Positions 34,103 to 43,071 of a stretch of DNA of 64,000 nucleotides are shown in pieces; within the stretch, counting starts at the first letter, position 1; each line of letters begins with the position of its first letter. Below the pieces are notes generated by a model that was not told where the DNA came from, did no database searches, and saw only the letters and a program-made list of their open reading frames with translations. The stretch is from Firm-08 sp045546995. GTDB taxonomy: Bacteria; Bacillota; Clostridia; Oscillospirales; QAKW01. The stretch covers positions 1 to 64,000 of the forward strand of contig JAZQDW010000047.1 of NCBI GenBank assembly GCA_045546995.1, given 5' to 3'. The translations under genes and the position numbers were made by a program.

Positions 34103-34131
34103 ATTGTAGCAGATTGTTATAAAAAAAGCAA
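34103..34131 (-). promoter_or_regulatory. Promoter of the cobalamin riboswitch operon
   Basis: On the minus strand, TTGCTT (34126-34131), 17-bp spacer and TACAAT (34103-34108), immediately ahead of the riboswitch. Confidence 0.75.
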
Positions 34132-34154
34132 ATAAAACGCAAAAAACTCAGGGC

Positions 34155-34192
34155 ATTGCCCAAGTGTTCCTGAGGACACTTGGGCAGTTTTA
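34155..34192. terminator. Strong hairpin next to palindrome array A
   Basis: TGCCCAAGTGT and ACACTTGGGCA form an 11-bp perfect stem, with TTTTATT following on the plus strand. It separates array A from the cobalamin promoter. Confidence 0.7.
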
Positions 34193-34361
34193 TTCGCCTT
34201 GCGGCGAGTGATATTGCTACGCAGTGATATTCGGCTAACGCCGAGTGTTATTCGCTTTGCGAGTTTTAAAAGGCGAATAAAATATCACTAAAACCGTAGG
34301 TTTTAATATCACGATTGCCGTGAGGCAATCATATCACTCTTTGCGCAGCAAAGAATATCAC
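34193..34361. repeat. Palindrome array A (hairpins joined by GTGATAT / ATATCAC)
   Basis: Seven small perfect inverted repeats of different sequence follow one another: TCGCC-TTGC-GGCGA (34194), TGC-TAC-GCA (34215), TCGGC-TAAC-GCCGA (34231), TCGC-TTT-GCGA (34252), TAAAACC-GTA-GGTTTTA (34289), GATTGCC-GTGA-GGCAATC (34313) and TCTTTGC-GCA-GCAAAGA (34338). The first hairpins are joined by GTGATAT (once GTGTTAT); from 34282 on the joint is its reverse complement ATATCAC. An outer pair TTTTATTCGCCTT (34188-34200) / AAGGCGAATAAAA (34270-34282) encloses the left half. No coding frame is evident. Array B at 54163-54292 follows the same design. Confidence 0.9.
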
Positions 34362-34373
34362 TATATAAATATT

Positions 34374-34414
34374 ACTACCCGAAAAAGAGGCTTGTTTTCT
34401 CTTCTTCGGGTAGT
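34374..34414 (-). terminator. Terminator of the tubulin/GTPase operon
   Basis: ACTACCCGAA and TTCGGGTAGT arms, with an inner AAGAGA/TCTCTT extension, directly downstream (minus strand) of the M48 peptidase gene. Confidence 0.8.
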
Positions 34415-34521
34415 TTTGTCTTATATTGTCACAAGCAGGGAATTTGTGTGCCAAATTCCGTTTTTATTAAAGATAACTGTCCTTAGCAACTCTGCTCATT
34501 TTGCCCTGAGTTTTTATGGGT

Positions 34522-35448
34522 TTAGTACAGCTGGTTGTAGGAATTTACAGATCTCAGTCTGCTGATGCGATCGTAGGTCTTGGGGTGGCTGGAGGCCAGC
34601 GCGGCAAACAGACCGTTACCGCCGCCACCGTTGCCAAAGCTTTCCAATACGGCGCACAGCTCTTCACCGTAACCGCATTTCTGGGCATAGGCGTCGGCCG
34701 CAAACTCGTTTTGGCGACTGGAATGCATACACAGCCACACACCGATCTGGTTCCAGATACGCATCATAGCCACCAGAATGAAGTCGGCAACCACTCTGCC
34801 CAATGCTACCAACAGTGTGGCGATCACGCCGCTGACACCTCTGCTGGTGATGGCGGTAAAGAATTGGCCACTCCACATAAAGATATTGGCGATCACGCGG
34901 ATGACGACGAAAATGGCGCTGATGATCATATTGCCGACGGCAACGACCAGAATGGTGTCGGTATCCTTACCGGCCAGATGGCCGAACTCGTGCGCCAGAA
35001 CACCCTTGATCTCTGCATCGGAGTACCGCAACAGACCTCTGGTAACACAAACGGTCTTTCGGCCGGTGGCAAAGGCGTTGGGCTCGTCACTGTCTGAAAG
35101 GAACAGCTTGATATCGTTCGGCAGTTCGGGGTTGTGCAGCTTGGCCTGATTGTACACCTCCAGAAAAAGGGGCTGGATACGAACGAGGATGTTGGGGTCC
35201 TTGATCTTTCTGCAACCGTTTTGCAGCCGCAGGATCCATTCTCCAAAGGGGGACAGGGCGATACAAAGGGACAAAAAGTACAGTCCCAGACCGATCAGGA
35301 CGCCACCGAGCACAGAAGATTCGCCGACATAAGAGGCGGCAAAGATGTAGGAGAGGAACAGGATCAGCGCGATATTCAAGATCAGCCAAATAATGATGCC
35401 GATATTCTTCTTCTTAAATAAGTTCTTTAAAAAATCTAAAATATACAT
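34522..35448 (-). CDS. M48-family membrane zinc metallopeptidase (HtpX-like)
   Basis: A 308-residue membrane protease. Two N-terminal helices (about 17-36 and 45-65) precede the catalytic domain with zinc motif HEFGH (in GVLAHEFGHLAGKDTD), two further hydrophobic segments, and the third-ligand region SRQNEFAADAYA. HtpX/Ste24-type enzymes degrade misfolded or specific membrane proteins. It is the last gene of the ten-gene leftward operon and may process one of its membrane components (inference). RBS GGAG. Confidence 0.9.
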   Translation of the reverse strand: MYILDFLKNLFKKKNIGIIIWLILNIALILFLSYIFAASYVGESSVLGGVLIGLGLYFLSLCIALSPFGEWILRLQNGCRKIKDPNILVRIQPLFLEVYNQAKLHNPELPNDIKLFLSDSDEPNAFATGRKTVCVTRGLLRYSDAEIKGVLAHEFGHLAGKDTDTILVVAVGNMIISAIFVVIRVIANIFMWSGQFFTAITSRGVSGVIATLLVALGRVVADFILVAMMRIWNQIGVWLCMHSSRQNEFAADAYAQKCGYGEELCAVLESFGNGGGGNGLFAALASSHPKTYDRISRLRSVNSYNQLY

Positions 35449-35477
35449 AATGGAATTTCTCCGTCAAAAAAGTTGTT

Positions 35478-37169
35478 TTATTCTTCTTCGGCAATGGAGG
35501 AGGAAATGTCCGTCTCCATATCCAAAAAGATCACGCCGGGAGCGCCGACCGCCGTTTTCTTAACAGCGGCGGGATTGTAAAACCATCTGTTGTAGGTGGT
35601 TACGGTGCCGTTTTCGTCCCGACATACGATATTCAGACAAGCATTGCGGAATTTGATCTCGGTGGGAACGCCCTTTTTGACCTTCAGCTTGGCAATCTTT
35701 TCTTTTTTGTCCGACCAATAGTAGAAAAATTCGCTGTTTTCAAAATCCTTTGCTTTGATTTCAATGCGGATCTTGCCCGTTTCACCGACCGCCTTGGCAG
35801 AAACGTTCTGGCTGTCGGAGATCTTGTTGTCCACGGAAATGTTGGCGCGTATCGCGGGCTGATTGCCCAGTACCAGCATCAGAACGGCGCATCCTACCAT
35901 CACGGCGCGCAAAACGGTGCTGTTTTGGGGCAACCGTTTGTTGTCGTGATTGATAAAGGCATTGGCGGCGGTCACGATGGCAAAGACCACGGCAATGACG
36001 ACGAAATTACCGACGTAATTGTTTCTGGTGGCCGCAACGATCACCGCAAAGGCGGTGGCCATAATCAGAATAAACTCCCAAAATAGGAAGGTGTTGTGGG
36101 GAGCGGCCGATTTCTTTTTCTTATCGGCGATGATGTAGAACAGATAACTGCCGATGACCGTGACACTCAGGCAGATGCACTGATAAAACCATCCGTAAAA
36201 CAAGCTGACCTGCAGCAAAATGATCAACAGCATGGCCACCGGAAGGGACAGCGACTGAACGTGCATTTCAATGCCAAAGATGTTGAGAGTCTTATTTTTG
36301 TGATCGATCAGCAGGAACAGCAGGGTGACCAACAGCATCAAAATGACGAAGATCACATCATAGGGGGTGCTGCAGGTGGTCAATATCCACAGCATGGCCG
36401 TCCAGCCCAACATGACGATGTAGGACAGCGCCACAAAGGGGCTTTGGCTGTATTCCTCGAAGGTCCAATGGGAAACGATGATACAGACGGCAAACAGGGC
36501 GCAGGCCAACAGGTAGATATACCATTCGGTATGAACCGAGCTGCGGAAGTTGAAAATAAGATCCACCATCTTGATGGCAAAGGAATTGTACAGGCAGGTC
36601 ATGATGTTAAAGGCGGCCAAAATGGCGCAGGCCCAACGGAAACCGACCTTACCGGCGTAAATAGACTCGCTTTTGTCCAGACAGTCGATGATCATAGCAA
36701 CGACGGTGACCAGCAGGGTGAGGAAATAGACCGAGCCCTGGTTCCATTTGATAAAGATGTGGCCCAGCAGTGTCGTGGACAGAAACAGTACGCCATACTT
36801 CAGGTAAAAACCAAAGGAGCCAAAAGCCTTGGGATTTTTATCAAAGTTGTAAAAAAACAAAATGGCTACCACCAACAGACAGGTCGGCCAGAACCAAAAG
36901 GTATTGACCTGCGGCGGCGTTTCAAAGACCTTGTCCTCAAAGGCCAGCGTAAGAAAGCAGTTGGCGGCAAAAGCGCCGACGTAGGCGCCGATGCGTGTGC
37001 CGGCGGTAATGGCCCGCTTGGTCGCCGCAAAATCGATGCGGAAAAAGTAGTACAAAACGACCAACGCCAGGCTGACAGCGCCCAATACGGTGAAATGCTG
37101 CATCAAAAACAGCGCGTTTAAGAGAGAAAAACAAATGGTGGTGATCAATGACTCGAGTTTTGCAGACAT
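35478..37169 (-). CDS. Polytopic membrane protein of unknown function
   Basis: 563 residues. The first ~435 contain roughly 12-14 hydrophobic helices; the remaining ~125 form a soluble, beta-rich, charged C-terminal domain (for example GKIRIEIKAKDFENSEFFYYWSDKKEKIAKLKVKKG) that probably faces outside. I do not recognise a family or transport motif. A GGGAGG ribosome site sets the start. It lies between the SEL1-repeat protein and the M48 peptidase in the operon and could be the membrane platform of the system. Confidence 0.8.
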   Translation of the reverse strand: MSAKLESLITTICFSLLNALFLMQHFTVLGAVSLALVVLYYFFRIDFAATKRAITAGTRIGAYVGAFAANCFLTLAFEDKVFETPPQVNTFWFWPTCLLVVAILFFYNFDKNPKAFGSFGFYLKYGVLFLSTTLLGHIFIKWNQGSVYFLTLLVTVVAMIIDCLDKSESIYAGKVGFRWACAILAAFNIMTCLYNSFAIKMVDLIFNFRSSVHTEWYIYLLACALFAVCIIVSHWTFEEYSQSPFVALSYIVMLGWTAMLWILTTCSTPYDVIFVILMLLVTLLFLLIDHKNKTLNIFGIEMHVQSLSLPVAMLLIILLQVSLFYGWFYQCICLSVTVIGSYLFYIIADKKKKSAAPHNTFLFWEFILIMATAFAVIVAATRNNYVGNFVVIAVVFAIVTAANAFINHDNKRLPQNSTVLRAVMVGCAVLMLVLGNQPAIRANISVDNKISDSQNVSAKAVGETGKIRIEIKAKDFENSEFFYYWSDKKEKIAKLKVKKGVPTEIKFRNACLNIVCRDENGTVTTYNRWFYNPAAVKKTAVGAPGVIFLDMETDISSSIAEEE

Positions 37170-37184
37170 CTATTTTTTCCTCCC

Positions 37185-38213
37185 TTATAATGCGATCAGC
37201 GTGAAGAGCAGCGTGACGGCAACCATCACGGGGATAACCCATTTGATGCTGTCATATTTTCTGATGGTCAGGGAGTAAACGCCTGCGGCCAGCCCCAGGG
37301 TGGTCAGCAGAATGGAAAAACTGGCGCAGACCCAATGCATATCACCGCCGGCAGAAAACGTACCGCTGCCAAGCAGAATATTAAAGACCAGCAACAGTGC
37401 CCATGTGATGCCGCTCATCAACAAACTTTTGCGGTTGACGGTCTGCTGTTCGAGAATGACGCGGACGTTGTTTTGCCGCGGCTTGGAAATGGCGATAGCG
37501 CCGATGACGGTGTAATACTCAAAGGCCTTGGTGTAGTGGCGGGAGGCAAAATGAATATCGCCCAGCACGGCACTGGCACGAACACAGCCGTTGGCGGCGG
37601 CCAGCGCCAGATAGCGTTTGGCCAAGGCCAGATCCTTGGGGGCGCCGATGCCGTTATAATGGCAGATGCCCTTCAGATATTGGGCGTCGGCGATACCGGC
37701 GCGCATGGCCTTTTCCAGAGTGGGAGCCATTTCGACCAACGTTTTTTCATCATTACTGCCGATGGCTTTTTCAATCTCAGCCAACGGTTTTTCATACTCT
37801 TCCCATTCGACAATGGCCTTGTCTGCCATCGTTTGCCCGTTGTTTTCCTCCGGAATGACAACGCTTTCCAGCGCTGTGGGAAGAGAAAGACCGTAAAATA
37901 CGGCGCTCAGTACAGACTGGATCGTTTTCTTGGACAGACCGGTGTTCCGCTGGGCATTGGTGACGATATTGTTGATATCGATCATACTGATGCCGGTGGT
38001 TACCTGCGGAATATAACGGTTCATACTGCTGGATTGTAACAGCAGCAACAGCTGATACATGGCAGTTTCGTTACATTTTTTGGCGATCAGCGCCTGCTGC
38101 AGGGCGGGAATGTCGTTTAAAATATCGGCGCCGGCTTCTTTGATGATGTTTCGCAAAATCACACCGGCCGCGGTATACATGGAATTTTGTTCGGTTGACA
38201 CGGTAAAATACAC
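37185..38213 (-). CDS. SEL1/TPR-repeat protein with C-terminal membrane helices
   Basis: About 342 residues. A central part contains SEL1-like repeats (AQYLKGICHYNGIGAPKDLALAKRYLALAAANGCVRASAVLGDIHF), a protein-binding helical fold. The C-terminal ~85 residues hold three membrane helices, so the repeats are held at the membrane. The start is uncertain: GTG 38213 is too close to AAAGGA, GTG 38201 is 13 nt from it, and ATG 38180 is also in frame. It lies 7 bp after the pseudokinase stop. Partner proteins are unknown. Confidence 0.78.
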   Translation of the reverse strand: MYFTVSTEQNSMYTAAGVILRNIIKEAGADILNDIPALQQALIAKKCNETAMYQLLLLLQSSSMNRYIPQVTTGISMIDINNIVTNAQRNTGLSKKTIQSVLSAVFYGLSLPTALESVVIPEENNGQTMADKAIVEWEEYEKPLAEIEKAIGSNDEKTLVEMAPTLEKAMRAGIADAQYLKGICHYNGIGAPKDLALAKRYLALAAANGCVRASAVLGDIHFASRHYTKAFEYYTVIGAIAISKPRQNNVRVILEQQTVNRKSLLMSGITWALLLVFNILLGSGTFSAGGDMHWVCASFSILLTTLGLAAGVYSLTIRKYDSIKWVIPVMVAVTLLFTLIAL

Positions 38214-38220
38214 ATCCTTT

Positions 38221-39192
38221 CTATATAACGCCTTCGGCGGTGAGGGCCTCTGCCCATTCTTTGATGGAATAGACCTTTTTCTTCAAATACGTCAGCTCGA
38301 GGTTTTCCTGAGAGAAGGTGTCGATAAACATATTTCTGATGCGCTCCGGCAGAGTCTCCCACCGCTCGATGTAGTCGTATTCGTTGCTGTGTTCACCAAT
38401 GGCATTGGATGTATCCTTGGGATCAAAGATGAAGATGGGGTGATCGTGATAATGGCGGAACATATGTTCGTGCTCTTGCGGATCGGTATCACGCAGGGGA
38501 TCCATCATATCACCCTGACCGTCCATCGTACGGCCCTGATAGGGCATTCTGCCTACCAGCAGGCGGAACAGCATGGCAGCCGTCGCGTAATAATCATCGA
38601 TCATTGCCATACGGTTGCGGCGGTCAAAGGGGATCCAGGGGGGCAAAAATTCAACACCTACCAGATCGGGATCGACCACCTCAAGACTGGTGAGGTTATC
38701 ACCGTGATGCGCCATAGTCAGCGAAAAGTGGATCATTACGCTGTTGTCCTTGACGCTGTAAAACATTTGGTTCATATCGAAGGCGTGATAGGCGTAACCG
38801 CCGTCGTGCAGATCCTGCAGCGTCTTCAGCAGGTTGCGGCAGATGGCCTTGATCAGGTCGGTACGCCAGTCCAGTGCTTGCGCACTATATAAAAGGGTCT
38901 TCATTGGCTGCATATTAGGGAAGGCGCGCTGTCTGAAAATCAAGCCCATACGGTCCTTGTTGATGCTGACGATATCGACCGGCCAGGTGATATTCTGAAT
39001 ATTGACCGGCCGTTCGATAAATCTTCTCCACTGGCGCTCCACGATGACCGAGTTGATGGCATCGATAAAACGAATGGAAACGTTGGTGCCGCTCAACACG
39101 TGGGTCAGGGTGTTTTTGATGCCGGTGGGTTGATACAGATTATGTCCGCTCAAACAACTGAAGACCGTATCATTAATGATCGTATCAGTCAT
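38221..39192 (-). CDS. Degenerate protein-kinase-like protein
   Basis: 323 residues with a kinase-like layout but missing key residues. NLLKTLQDLHDGGYAYHAFDMNQM stands where the catalytic loop should be, lacking a proper HRD; the DFG position reads HFSL; and DDYYATAAMLFRLLVGRMPYQG matches the F-helix region (DxWSLGxxLxxLLxGxxPF). The beta-3 lysine position appears as VSIRF. I read it as a pseudokinase that may bind or scaffold rather than phosphorylate. Ribosome site TAGGAG. Flanked by GAP1-like and SEL1-repeat genes. Confidence 0.72.
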   Translation of the reverse strand: MTDTIINDTVFSCLSGHNLYQPTGIKNTLTHVLSGTNVSIRFIDAINSVIVERQWRRFIERPVNIQNITWPVDIVSINKDRMGLIFRQRAFPNMQPMKTLLYSAQALDWRTDLIKAICRNLLKTLQDLHDGGYAYHAFDMNQMFYSVKDNSVMIHFSLTMAHHGDNLTSLEVVDPDLVGVEFLPPWIPFDRRNRMAMIDDYYATAAMLFRLLVGRMPYQGRTMDGQGDMMDPLRDTDPQEHEHMFRHYHDHPIFIFDPKDTSNAIGEHSNEYDYIERWETLPERIRNMFIDTFSQENLELTYLKKKVYSIKEWAEALTAEGVI

Positions 39193-39204
39193 TGAAAATT
39201 ACTC

Positions 39205-41472
39205 CTATTTTTTCTTTTTAAACATTCCGAAGATGCCGCCTTTTGATGAGGCGGGTTCCTCTTTCGCTTCGTCTTGGAAGGGATCCTCATAATACGGGGA
39301 AGGCTCGCTGCTGTCCACAAATTCGGGGGCAGGGGCGCCGCCTTTTTTGGCAGCCTTACGTTGTTCTTTTTCAGCCTTCTTTTCTTCTGCGGCCTTCTTT
39401 TTCTTGAAATCGGCCATATATTTGGCCATTTTCTTCATGGATTTGTACAGCTCGGGCCGGATCTCCAGCTTGGGCAGCAGACCGCTCTTCTGATCGGGGC
39501 CTACCATCCACTCACTCAGCTGATCGGACATCTCCTGCAGCTCGGGCGACATATCAAAGCAATCCAAAAACGTATCCTCGTCGCAAATGATGGGCAAATT
39601 CCAAAGGATCATCTGCTCCAGGGGATTTTCGCCCTGGTTTTTCAGGTCGGCCAGTTCCAGCCACATCCGGAAGCTCTTGGTCTTTTCGTTGGGCAGCTGA
39701 CTTAAGGCGTAGTTTTGCAATTTTTCAAGCGCCTGCTCGTAGTCGGGGGTGATGGGATAACGGCTGTTGGCGATGGAAACGGCGCGGTTGATAACGTCCT
39801 CCACCGTTCCGGTACCGCCGGAAAGTTTGGAAATGGCGTTTTGAAGATGCAACAGACGGATGGTTTGATTGCAGATCTTCGGGGCATTTTCAAAGAACAT
39901 AAAACCACAGTTTCCGAGGGCTTTTTCGTCAATGACAAAGTAGGTAAATTTGAAATATGACCAGAAATTCTCTTTGATATTTTTAAGCTCTTCATCGGAG
40001 ATGGGGGCAAGACCCATTCGTTCACAGAAATTGTTATGTCTGCCCAAATCTTCTTCAAAATTACATTTTTGAACGTTGGCGGCAGAAAAGCGGGTCTTCA
40101 GGAAATAGACACAGCGTTCCTGTACGCAGGCGCGGATATCTTGCCGTTGATACAGTTGTCCCAGTTCAACGCAGATGGCGTGGATCTCTTGATAATTGTT
40201 GCAAGCCTTGATGCGTTTTTGATGATACAGCGCAATGGCGTCGACGCCGCCCTCCATTTCGGAGATGAGCCGATACCATTCCTCATAGATCTCCTTGCTT
40301 TTGGCGTGCAGTTGTGTCAAAAATCCGACGATCTCTTCTGCGCCCTTGCTGAGCAGGAATTTGGTTTTGATGGATTTATAGACTTCCACGTATTCGGGGC
40401 AGGGGGAGACGTCGCTGCGCATTTCGATTCGCTGCATAATGGTTTCGTTGGGGATGATGCCGCGACGAACGAAGTGCTGCAGAATGCCGGCGATATATTG
40501 GTCGGCAAAGGCGTTTTGCAGGGGGGCGCCGGTCAACAGCGCCACCAGCTGCTTGGTCAGTTCAGTATCATCCTTACCGTCCAGCGCAGAAAGATCTTGC
40601 AAAAACAACTGGGCGGTGGTAATGCCGCGATAATCGGCATTATAGCCCAGATTCAGTTCCCGGATCGCCTTTTCCAGCGAAGCGCAGTAGCTTTCAAAAG
40701 CAGTAGCGTCGCCGCCGGCAAACAAATGATAGGCGGGATATTTTTCAGGCTCCTGCTCCAGGGCGGAGAAGTCTACGTTGGTCTCTCCGGTGGCCAGCTC
40801 GAAAAAGTTTTCATAATTGGGGGCCTGCTCGACAAACATAATGCGCTTGAAGGTGGCATTTTGCAGGCTGTTGGCATTGGAAAAGGACAACTGATACCGC
40901 AGTGGGGTGGGCAAGGCGGTCAGAATACAGTAAATGGCGGCCTTAACGGTGGCCATATCCGTATTACCGACGATATACAGGGGGGCATCGTTGATACCGG
41001 CCAGCAGAGCGTGCACGCAGGCCATCAGGCGGTTCAGTTTTGCACGGTCCAGCTGCAGTGTTGCAAGGGCGCCGTCCATCGTAAGAGCCGCATCTTGCGC
41101 CAGTGTTTCGGGGATGTTTGCGGTCTCCTCGGCGGTAAAGCGGAAGTTGCTGTCTGCAATGGACAAAACGGTGTTGGGATCTGTCAACGCACCCTCGGCA
41201 GAATACATAAAGCCATGGGCAAACATCTTAGGACGACCGTAGTTGTCCAGGCCACTGTAAATGGCGCGTAATGCACAAACCACGTTTTCATCCGAAATCA
41301 TCTGATAAAGGCACAGATCGGTGGCATCTTTTGGGGGAAAAGCGGCAGTGGGAGTGCAACCGTTGCCCAATTTTTCAAAAAAGGAGATCATCGCCGGCGG
41401 TGTTTCGGGCGATACGTTTAAAAGTTGCCAGTTGTTACCGGGCTTACCGTAACAAGCTTGATAAAAAGTCAT
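39205..41472 (-). CDS. GAP1-like GTPase-associated protein
   Basis: 755 residues. The N-terminal ~270 residues (MTFYQACYGKPGNNWQLLNVS..., KMFAHGFMYS, LRYQLSFSNANSLQNA...RIMFV) resemble the N-terminal domain of GTPase-associated protein 1 families encoded beside TRAFAC-type GTPases. The remainder is helical, and the C-terminus is a Lys/Glu-rich linker (KKKKAAEEKKAEKEQRKAAK) ending GGIFGMFKKKK, possibly membrane- or nucleic-acid-contacting. It directly follows the GTPase gene (13-bp gap), with a strong GAAAGGAG site. The assignment rests on motif memory and context. Confidence 0.72.
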   Translation of the reverse strand: MTFYQACYGKPGNNWQLLNVSPETPPAMISFFEKLGNGCTPTAAFPPKDATDLCLYQMISDENVVCALRAIYSGLDNYGRPKMFAHGFMYSAEGALTDPNTVLSIADSNFRFTAEETANIPETLAQDAALTMDGALATLQLDRAKLNRLMACVHALLAGINDAPLYIVGNTDMATVKAAIYCILTALPTPLRYQLSFSNANSLQNATFKRIMFVEQAPNYENFFELATGETNVDFSALEQEPEKYPAYHLFAGGDATAFESYCASLEKAIRELNLGYNADYRGITTAQLFLQDLSALDGKDDTELTKQLVALLTGAPLQNAFADQYIAGILQHFVRRGIIPNETIMQRIEMRSDVSPCPEYVEVYKSIKTKFLLSKGAEEIVGFLTQLHAKSKEIYEEWYRLISEMEGGVDAIALYHQKRIKACNNYQEIHAICVELGQLYQRQDIRACVQERCVYFLKTRFSAANVQKCNFEEDLGRHNNFCERMGLAPISDEELKNIKENFWSYFKFTYFVIDEKALGNCGFMFFENAPKICNQTIRLLHLQNAISKLSGGTGTVEDVINRAVSIANSRYPITPDYEQALEKLQNYALSQLPNEKTKSFRMWLELADLKNQGENPLEQMILWNLPIICDEDTFLDCFDMSPELQEMSDQLSEWMVGPDQKSGLLPKLEIRPELYKSMKKMAKYMADFKKKKAAEEKKAEKEQRKAAKKGGAPAPEFVDSSEPSPYYEDPFQDEAKEEPASSKGGIFGMFKKKK

Positions 41473-41485
41473 GGTGGGCTCCTTT

Positions 41486-43057
41486 CTATTTGATCAAAGT
41501 TCTGTCAGCGTCTGTCATACGTCTCCATACGCCGTCCTGCAGGACCTCGGGATACTCTCTGACCGGATCCTCCTCGTACTCGGAAAATGCCTCGGGAGTT
41601 GCCTGCAGATAGGGCTTTTTAAACAGCTTTTTGATGTAGTGATAGCGGGTGGCCTGACGGATGGGGAAGGGGCGTTTGACGTGTTCGTTATAGCCGATGA
41701 TGCCAAATTGCTTGAACAGCCACAAAATAGGCTCCTCAATACGCATGGGATTGGGACGGCTGATGGGAGCAAAACCCTGATCCGTCTTTTCACAGGCGCA
41801 GCCGATGGCGCTGACGGCAAAGAAGTTATAGTTCCAGTATTCGTTCATCAGGTTTTGGCAAACGGTGTTGGCGTCGGGGTTGTTGAGCATCAGCTCTTTG
41901 AGCTCGCCGGCCAGCTTGTTAAATACCTTGGCGTCAAACTTTAAAGTGGCCAGGCCGGTGTGGGGATCACGCTCGGCGACCTGTACCTGCTCCTGCGCCA
42001 GCTGGGGCAGGATGCCTGCGCATTGGTCGCTCTTGGAAACACAGATGGCGATGGGAACCGAAGTCTTTTTGCCCTGCTGTGACTCGAGCACCGTGTGCAG
42101 GGTGTTTAGTACCAACCCGGGGGGATCAATTGCTCCTGCGTTGGCACCGGGCAGAAAGCCCAGCTGTTTGGGGTCGATCAGCAGGATCAGACCGTCAGAA
42201 TGCTTGACAAAGCTGGAAAAACGTACCATATCGTTGGCGTTACGGCAGTTTTCACCGGCGATATCGTACAATACGATGGTGTCGGTGCGCTGTTTGCCGT
42301 TGACAAGGCGAACGATATCATAAAACATAGGCTGGGACAGGGAGCCGGGCGCCGTACTGAAGGGCAGCGGCACACCCTTGGCAACCTTGTTGTTGGTGAT
42401 AAAGTTGGTTTCGTGGTCGGTGGTGAAATAGGCGGACAGACCGGATTTGGAAACACAGTTGGTCATATTCTTCAGCAGCTGGCTGATATATACCGTCTTA
42501 CCGGAACCGGTAATGCCGATGATGGAGATGAATTTTACCGGGGTCTTGCCGTATTTCATAGGTAGCGGGTTGTGACAATGGGGGCAAACACGGCGATAGG
42601 TCTCCTGATTGAAGGCGTCTACCGCATGGGTGACAAAGCCGTCAGCGTCGGCAACCAGCGTCTGGATGCCGTTGCCCTTGCTGATGATGGGGAGCTTCCA
42701 GGGGGACAGCGTGCCGTTACGCTCGCTCTGCTCGGTGGTTCTGCCCTCAAATTTGTTCCAGAATTCCTGGTATTTTTCATCGTCACGGGACAAAAACTGC
42801 TTGTGCAGGTTGTATGCCATCCGTTTTCTTTTCCGCTCGGTGTCGGTATCGGCCAGATCAATGTCGATCTCGGTGAAGCCCAGCTTTGCCTCGATCTCAC
42901 GTACGTTGGTAAAGGAGGTCTCGGCACGGAAATGAACAGCGGTATGGGGGAAGGGCGCGCCGTTGCCGCCGGAGGCCAGATTGAAGCAATAGGGGCAAAC
43001 AATGCCAAAGGCCGCATCGGGCGCAATGGGATTTTGATTTTGATTCTGATTTTGCAT
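41486..43057 (-). CDS. Zinc-ribbon GTPase (TRAFAC-like)
   Basis: 523 residues. An N-terminal CPYC (21-24) and a CPHC (158-161) just ahead of the G-domain suggest a split zinc ribbon. Walker A GITGSGKT is at 181-188, G3 DIAGE at 265-269, and G4 SKSD at 341-344 in place of NKxD. The C-terminal ~120 residues are unknown. A nucleotide switch at the heart of the operon is likely, with the next gene product (GAP1-like) as partner. RBS CAGGAG; 14 bp after the preceding gene. Confidence 0.85.
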   Translation of the reverse strand: MQNQNQNQNPIAPDAAFGIVCPYCFNLASGGNGAPFPHTAVHFRAETSFTNVREIEAKLGFTEIDIDLADTDTERKRKRMAYNLHKQFLSRDDEKYQEFWNKFEGRTTEQSERNGTLSPWKLPIISKGNGIQTLVADADGFVTHAVDAFNQETYRRVCPHCHNPLPMKYGKTPVKFISIIGITGSGKTVYISQLLKNMTNCVSKSGLSAYFTTDHETNFITNNKVAKGVPLPFSTAPGSLSQPMFYDIVRLVNGKQRTDTIVLYDIAGENCRNANDMVRFSSFVKHSDGLILLIDPKQLGFLPGANAGAIDPPGLVLNTLHTVLESQQGKKTSVPIAICVSKSDQCAGILPQLAQEQVQVAERDPHTGLATLKFDAKVFNKLAGELKELMLNNPDANTVCQNLMNEYWNYNFFAVSAIGCACEKTDQGFAPISRPNPMRIEEPILWLFKQFGIIGYNEHVKRPFPIRQATRYHYIKKLFKKPYLQATPEAFSEYEEDPVREYPEVLQDGVWRRMTDADRTLIK

Positions 43058-43071
43058 GGTACGTCTCCTGT

